The notes under the pieces were generated by a model. The model was not told the DNA's origin. It worked only from the letters and a program-made list of their open reading frames with translations, and made no database searches. A stretch of DNA of 64,000 bases from an uncultured Pelagibacteraceae bacterium (GTDB lineage: Bacteria > Pseudomonadota > Alphaproteobacteria > Pelagibacterales > Pelagibacteraceae). Every line of letters starts with the position of its first letter. The first letter of the stretch is position 1. Shown in pieces: positions 60,576 to 64,000 of this stretch. The stretch is from contig CACNIF010000002.1 in the NCBI GenBank assembly GCA_902620465.1, positions 1 through 64,000 on the forward strand, written 5' to 3'. Both the position numbers and the translations under genes were made by a program.

Positions 60576-61997
60576 ATGACAAAAAACGCGATCACTTGGA
60601 TAAGAGAGGATTTTAGAATTGAAAATAACCCTGCCCTTTCTTACGCAACCCAAAATCATGATAGCGTGCTTGCCCTATACATTTACAATAAAAGCGACTT
60701 TGATGCCAAGAGAGAGGCACAAAAATGGTGGCTTTCAAAATCATTAGAAATCTTTAAGTCTGAATTATCGAAGTTTAAGATCAATCTTCAAATATTAGCA
60801 GGTGACGAGCTGGATATATTTTCAAAGATTAAAAAAAAAGATAATATTTCGATATATTGGAATAAAATTTACGAACCAGACGTAATTGCAAAAGGAAAAA
60901 AAATTAGAGATATTTTTGTTAAAAATCAGATTAATTACAAATATTTTAAAGGAAATATTTTAAATGAGTTTCAAGAAGTAACTAAAAATGATGGAACACC
61001 TTTTAAAGTATTCACTCCATTTTGGAGAAATGCTGAACAAAAATTTTTAGGATCACCGCCGAGTAAAAATTATAGTATCAAAAAAAAAACAAAGTCATTA
61101 TCATTCTTTAAAGGTTGTATAGAGCCAAAAGATATTCTTCCAAGAAAAAATTGGTATAAAAAGTTTGAAAAATATTGGAAGGTTTCTGAGGAAGAGTCTA
61201 AAAAAATTCTAAAAAATCTAATTGATGGCAAAATTAAAGATTACGGAACTGCAAGAGATTATCCTTCTGTCGAGGGTACATCGAAATTGTCTCCTTATAT
61301 CAAACATGGGCAAATTCACGTAAATACTATTTGGAAAAAATGCAGTGAGATTAAATCGAAAGGAATTGGTTACAGAAAATATATTAATGAGCTAGGTTGG
61401 CGTGAATTTTCACATAGTTTAATCAATTATTTTCCAGAATTTTTGAAAGGAAATTACAGAAAAGAATTTGATAAGTTTCCTTGGGTCAAAAATGAAAAAT
61501 TTTTAAAAGCATGGAAATCAGGTATGACGGGTTATCCAATTGTTGATGCTGGGATGAGAGAACTTTATGAAACTGGTTGGATGCATAACCGGATAAGAAT
61601 GGTTGTCGGTTCGTTTCTAGTAAAACATCTAAGAATAAATTGGACTGAGGGAGAAAAACATTTTAGAAATTGTTTATTAGATTTTAATAAAGCTAATAAT
61701 GTTGCTCAATGGCAATGGGTTGCTGGTTGTGGCGCTGATGCAGCTCCCTATTTCAGAATATTCAATCCTATCCTTCAAGGTGAAAAATTCGATAAAGAGG
61801 GAAAGTATGTAAAAAAATGGGTGCCAGAATTAAGTAAGGTTCCACAAAAATTTATTCACAAACCATGGGAAATGGAAATTAAATATCAAGAGGCAATAAA
61901 TACAATTATTGGAAAAAGTTATCCAAAACCAATAGTTGTCCATGAAGAGGCACGTAAAGCTGCTCTAGAGGCTTTCCAAACCTTAAAAAAAAATTAA
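60576..61997 (+). CDS. phrB: Deoxyribodipyrimidine photolyase
   Basis: A 473-residue CPD photolyase of class I. N-terminal antenna domain starts NAITWIREDFRIENNPAL. The FAD domain has ELGWREFSHSLINYFPEFLK near residue 270, GMTGYPIVDAGMRELYETGW near 315, and the tryptophan chain and FAD contacts in NVAQWQWVAGCGADAAPYFR near 380. It splits UV dimers using blue light, expected for a surface-ocean bacterium. It lies six bases after the ammonia-lyase stop, so the two are co-transcribed. Confidence 0.95.
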   Translation: MTKNAITWIREDFRIENNPALSYATQNHDSVLALYIYNKSDFDAKREAQKWWLSKSLEIFKSELSKFKINLQILAGDELDIFSKIKKKDNISIYWNKIYEPDVIAKGKKIRDIFVKNQINYKYFKGNILNEFQEVTKNDGTPFKVFTPFWRNAEQKFLGSPPSKNYSIKKKTKSLSFFKGCIEPKDILPRKNWYKKFEKYWKVSEEESKKILKNLIDGKIKDYGTARDYPSVEGTSKLSPYIKHGQIHVNTIWKKCSEIKSKGIGYRKYINELGWREFSHSLINYFPEFLKGNYRKEFDKFPWVKNEKFLKAWKSGMTGYPIVDAGMRELYETGWMHNRIRMVVGSFLVKHLRINWTEGEKHFRNCLLDFNKANNVAQWQWVAGCGADAAPYFRIFNPILQGEKFDKEGKYVKKWVPELSKVPQKFIHKPWEMEIKYQEAINTIIGKSYPKPIVVHEEARKAALEAFQTLKKN

Positions 61998-62416
61998 ATC
62001 TCGCCTAAAAAATGATGAATGATAGATCTTGTTTGAGGATTTATTCTATGTTCAAACAAATAGATTCCTTGCCAAGTTCCAAGTAACAACTTTCCGTCTT
62101 TGATGCTTAAAGATATTTGATTATTTGTTATTGATGATTTTATGTGTGCAGGCATATCATCTTTACCCTCTGTAGTATGAATATACAATCTATTATCCAT
62201 TGGAACTAAATTATTGAAATAATTGATCAAATCTTTTTGAACATCTGAATCTGCATTTTCTTGTACAATTAATGATGCACTAGTATGCTGGATACTTAAA
62301 TTTATCATACCATTTTTAAAGTCATTTTTTTTAATCCATTCAATGGTTTGATCAGTAAAATCATATAATTTCTGACCATTGGTATATATTTTTAAATCAT
62401 AAAATTTTTGTCTCAT
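61994..62416 (-). CDS. yjbQ: YjbQ/UPF0047-family protein
   Basis: A 140-residue member of the UPF0047 family (secondary thiamine-phosphate synthase group): NLSIQHTSASLIVQENAD near residue 40 with His, Ser and Asn active-site candidates, and a C-terminal LLLGTWQGIYLFEHR near 110. The enzyme has low thiamine-phosphate synthase activity in vitro, but its cellular role is uncertain. Its start overlaps zapE by 4 bases. Confidence 0.92.
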   Translation of the reverse strand: MRQKFYDLKIYTNGQKLYDFTDQTIEWIKKNDFKNGMINLSIQHTSASLIVQENADSDVQKDLINYFNNLVPMDNRLYIHTTEGKDDMPAHIKSSITNNQISLSIKDGKLLLGTWQGIYLFEHRINPQTRSIIHHFLGEI

Positions 62417-63474
62417 AAATTATATTTCATGGAGGTTAATTGATATAGTCTACTAATTGTACGTTTAAATGGCTCCTTTAATGATCTCGAAGAGGTAAAC
62501 TTGCTTGCATCTTGACTTGCAGTTACTGCTATAGGTAAATTTTTATCATATATAATATCTATTAAAGTTATAAACCTTTGCTGTTGATTAGAATTGATAT
62601 CATTAAATTGTGGTATTCCATCAATAAAAATAAATTTTGAATTCTTAACTATCTCTAGATAATCCTCCGCTCCTAAATTTTGATCACAAAGCTCATCAAA
62701 ATTAAATCTGCAAATATTTTCGTAAAAATTTTTTATTATAAAGTCTCTACCCTTTATATTCAAAACCTTACGAGAATTTTTTTTTTCTTTTGTAATAATT
62801 CTAAAAAATTTGTTTATCTTAAAATTAGTTTCTTGATTTAAGGGAAAAAAATATCTTTGTTTTTGATTTTCTTTTGATTTTCGATAATCATCTTCAATAG
62901 TTAGTTCGTGATTGATAGAGTTTTTTTTCATTATGTCTATGAATGGTAAAAATTGGTCTCTCTGCAATCCATCTTTATACAACTCAGATAATTCAATATT
63001 TGAAGTTAGTATGATCTTAATGTTCTCTTTAAAGATTTCCTCAAAGAGCTTTCCTAAAATCATAGCATCTACGATATTAGTAACTTGAAATTCATCAAAA
63101 TAAATAAGTGATACTTTTGATTTTAAATCTTTGACAAAAGTACTTACTACATTCTCTTGATTTTTATCTTTTCTAGCGTGAACAAAATCATGAAACTCTA
63201 ACATAAATTCATTAAAATGAAGTCTTTTCTTGTCTTGGTTAACTAAATCAAAAAAAAAATTTAAGATCATCGTTTTGCCAACACCAACACCACCATGCAG
63301 ATAAAATGCCTTTTTAGCATCATTCTTTTTAAAAAATTGAAATAAAGTAAATGAAAAATTTTTATTGAAATAATCTTGTAATTTTTTAATTACTTGAATT
63401 TGACTTTGATTCACTTCTAGATTTTCGGATTCACAATAAAGTTTAAATTTTTCTTCAAGATTTTTTGGCATCAA
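62413..63474 (-). CDS. zapE: ZapE/AFG1-family ATPase
   Basis: A 353-residue AFG1-type AAA+ ATPase. Walker A is in YLHGGVGVGKTMILNFFFDL near residue 57, Walker B in SLIYFDEFQVTNIVDAMI near 120, and ILTSNIELSELYKDGLQRD near 157 holds sensor 1, all usual for ZapE, which interacts with FtsZ during division. A SRSLKEPFKRTISRLYQLTS segment ends the protein. It starts in the tail of the cupin-like gene (4-base overlap). Confidence 0.92.
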   Translation of the reverse strand: MMPKNLEEKFKLYCESENLEVNQSQIQVIKKLQDYFNKNFSFTLFQFFKKNDAKKAFYLHGGVGVGKTMILNFFFDLVNQDKKRLHFNEFMLEFHDFVHARKDKNQENVVSTFVKDLKSKVSLIYFDEFQVTNIVDAMILGKLFEEIFKENIKIILTSNIELSELYKDGLQRDQFLPFIDIMKKNSINHELTIEDDYRKSKENQKQRYFFPLNQETNFKINKFFRIITKEKKNSRKVLNIKGRDFIIKNFYENICRFNFDELCDQNLGAEDYLEIVKNSKFIFIDGIPQFNDINSNQQQRFITLIDIIYDKNLPIAVTASQDASKFTSSRSLKEPFKRTISRLYQLTSMKYNL

Positions 63475-63902
63475 TCTTTTTTGGTCTTAAAATCAATGCC
63501 ATATTCTGATCTTGGACCCTTTCTAAGTCCAAAAGGTCCAGATATGAATATTGTTAAAGGTCTTGTACCTGGTTTTATATCAACTCTGTGAAGATTATTT
63601 GCTGATCTGAATCCAATATATCCAGGTGGTCTCCAAAATTTTCCTGTACTTAAAGTCTCCCAGTAACCATCTCGTAATATTATTGTAATATAAGGAAAAG
63701 TATGATTATGAACTCCTTCTCCATGGTCATCTGCTAACATCTCATGAATTAAAATATTGAATGGGAACCATTTTGGTCTATGCCTCATTAAAACATAATA
63801 TCTATTCATCCAAGGTTTTGCTTTATGGAATTCTGGATGAGAAGGCCCCCTATCTAGGACAATTTTTTTTCTACCTATTTTTTCTAAAAATTTTAAGAAC
63901 AT
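63471..63902 (-). CDS. Cupin-like protein
   Basis: A 143-residue protein. The ATG at 63902 is preferred because it lies one base after the stop of the upstream gene at 63904-63906; a longer frame from 63929 would overlap it. The sequence HNHTFPYITIILRDGYWET near residue 70, with GEGVHNH and later NLHRVDIKPG, has the His-rich strands of the cupin fold and likely binds a metal. The substrate is unknown. An Arg-rich basic start (KIGRKKIVLDRG) precedes the fold. Confidence 0.8.
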   Translation of the reverse strand: MFLKFLEKIGRKKIVLDRGPSHPEFHKAKPWMNRYYVLMRHRPKWFPFNILIHEMLADDHGEGVHNHTFPYITIILRDGYWETLSTGKFWRPPGYIGFRSANNLHRVDIKPGTRPLTIFISGPFGLRKGPRSEYGIDFKTKKD

Positions 63903-63903
63903 T

Positions 63904-64000
63904 TTATTCGTATTGTATAATGGCACCATTCTTAATCATAAATAAATGATTATTATATAAAAACGGTTTAGACATTATTTTTCCAGTAATTTTTTCGACT
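63904..64000 (-). CDS. C-terminal end of a gene running off the right edge
   Basis: A leftward open frame enters from the right edge and ends at 63904-63906; the last 31 residues read VEKITGKIMSKPFLYNNHLF then MIKNGAIIQYE. The pattern of short strands (Lys-Pro-Phe-Leu-Tyr, Leu-Phe-Met-Ile-Lys-Asn-Gly) resembles the last blade of a PQQ-type beta-propeller such as BamB, but this is too little to assign. It is in the same direction as, and tightly spaced with, the cupin-like gene. Confidence 0.6.
   Translation of the reverse strand, partial: VEKITGKIMSKPFLYNNHLFMIKNGAIIQYE

Noticed and set aside
1..64000. CRISPR arrays, insertion sequences, prophage, tRNA, rRNA
   Set aside because: No regular direct repeats, transposase, integrase or phage genes are seen, and no cloverleaf or rRNA sequence was noticed in any spacer.

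Overview
The window reads as one uninterrupted stretch of a streamlined, AT-rich alphaproteobacterial chromosome, most probably a SAR11 (Pelagibacterales) genome. Support for this: very low GC; spacers that are mostly under 100 bases, with many 1-8 base overlaps; no insertion sequences, prophage, CRISPR array, tRNA or rRNA; and a gene set typical of marine oligotrophs (taurine-type ABC transporter, two dimethylglycine/sarcosine dehydrogenase-like flavoproteins with their own ETF chain, AcuI-type reductase, GcvT-like methyltransferase, Fhs, iron(III) and branched-chain amino acid ABC transporters, photolyase). The clade assignment is inferred from gene content and composition, not from a marker gene.

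Layout. 1-3.2 kb: end of a BASS-type sodium symporter convergent with a DMGDH/SarDH-like flavoprotein. 3.2-12.9 kb: a divergent sulfonate/amine block, with ald and a taurine:pyruvate-type aminotransferase leftward, and tauA-tauB-tauC, a sulfolactate/malate/lactate-type dehydrogenase, pta and an HpsN/HisD-like dehydrogenase rightward. No xsc, suyAB or sulfite exporter is present, so the desulfonating step must lie elsewhere. 12.9-16.1 kb: amino acid exporter, secreted MsrB, VOC protein and cysE-cysK. 16.2-20.0 kb: a run of about a dozen very small genes, several with predicted ferredoxin-like folds plus NTF2-like, GST-kappa/DsbA-like and small membrane proteins. This is the least explained part of the window.

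20-26 kb: HisN-like phosphatase, a gamma-butyrobetaine-hydroxylase-like oxygenase, a 535-base spacer holding a small membrane ORF and a stem-loop-rich segment, then methyltransferase, DUF4396, cupredoxin, persulfide dioxygenase, thioredoxin and azlCD. 26-30.4 kb: the iron(III) operon fbpA-small ORF-fbpB-fbpC under a near-perfect Fur-type operator. 30.4-34.4 kb: lysR-acuI-folE leftward, hisI and an oxygenase/DUF2237 pair rightward. 34.4-40.2 kb: a complete electron path, DMGDH-like enzyme to EtfBA to ETF-quinone oxidoreductase, in one operon. 40.3-45.8 kb: small housekeeping-type genes, then a MetF-like/GcvT-like pair that looks like a methyl-group catabolic module. 46-53 kb: purE-purK, GNAT, cold shock protein, racemase, EamA transporter, fhs and a glutamine amidotransferase. 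53.2-58.4 kb: a five-gene Liv-type ABC transporter operon. 58.4-64 kb: GpsA-like enzyme, DpaL-like ammonia-lyase, photolyase, yjbQ, zapE, a cupin-like protein and the tail of a gene that leaves the window.

The genes fit together as an economy built on small methylated and sulfonated osmolytes. Taurine-type uptake and transamination feed acetyl-phosphate/acetyl-CoA through pta. Methylated amines are oxidised by two FAD/GcvT enzymes, with electrons passed to quinone through ETF and methyl groups to tetrahydrofolate, recovered by MetF-like and Fhs reactions and used in purine synthesis. A recurring design is visible: all three solute-binding-protein genes are separated from the rest of their transporter operon by a strong stem-loop, which probably sets the excess of binding protein over membrane parts.
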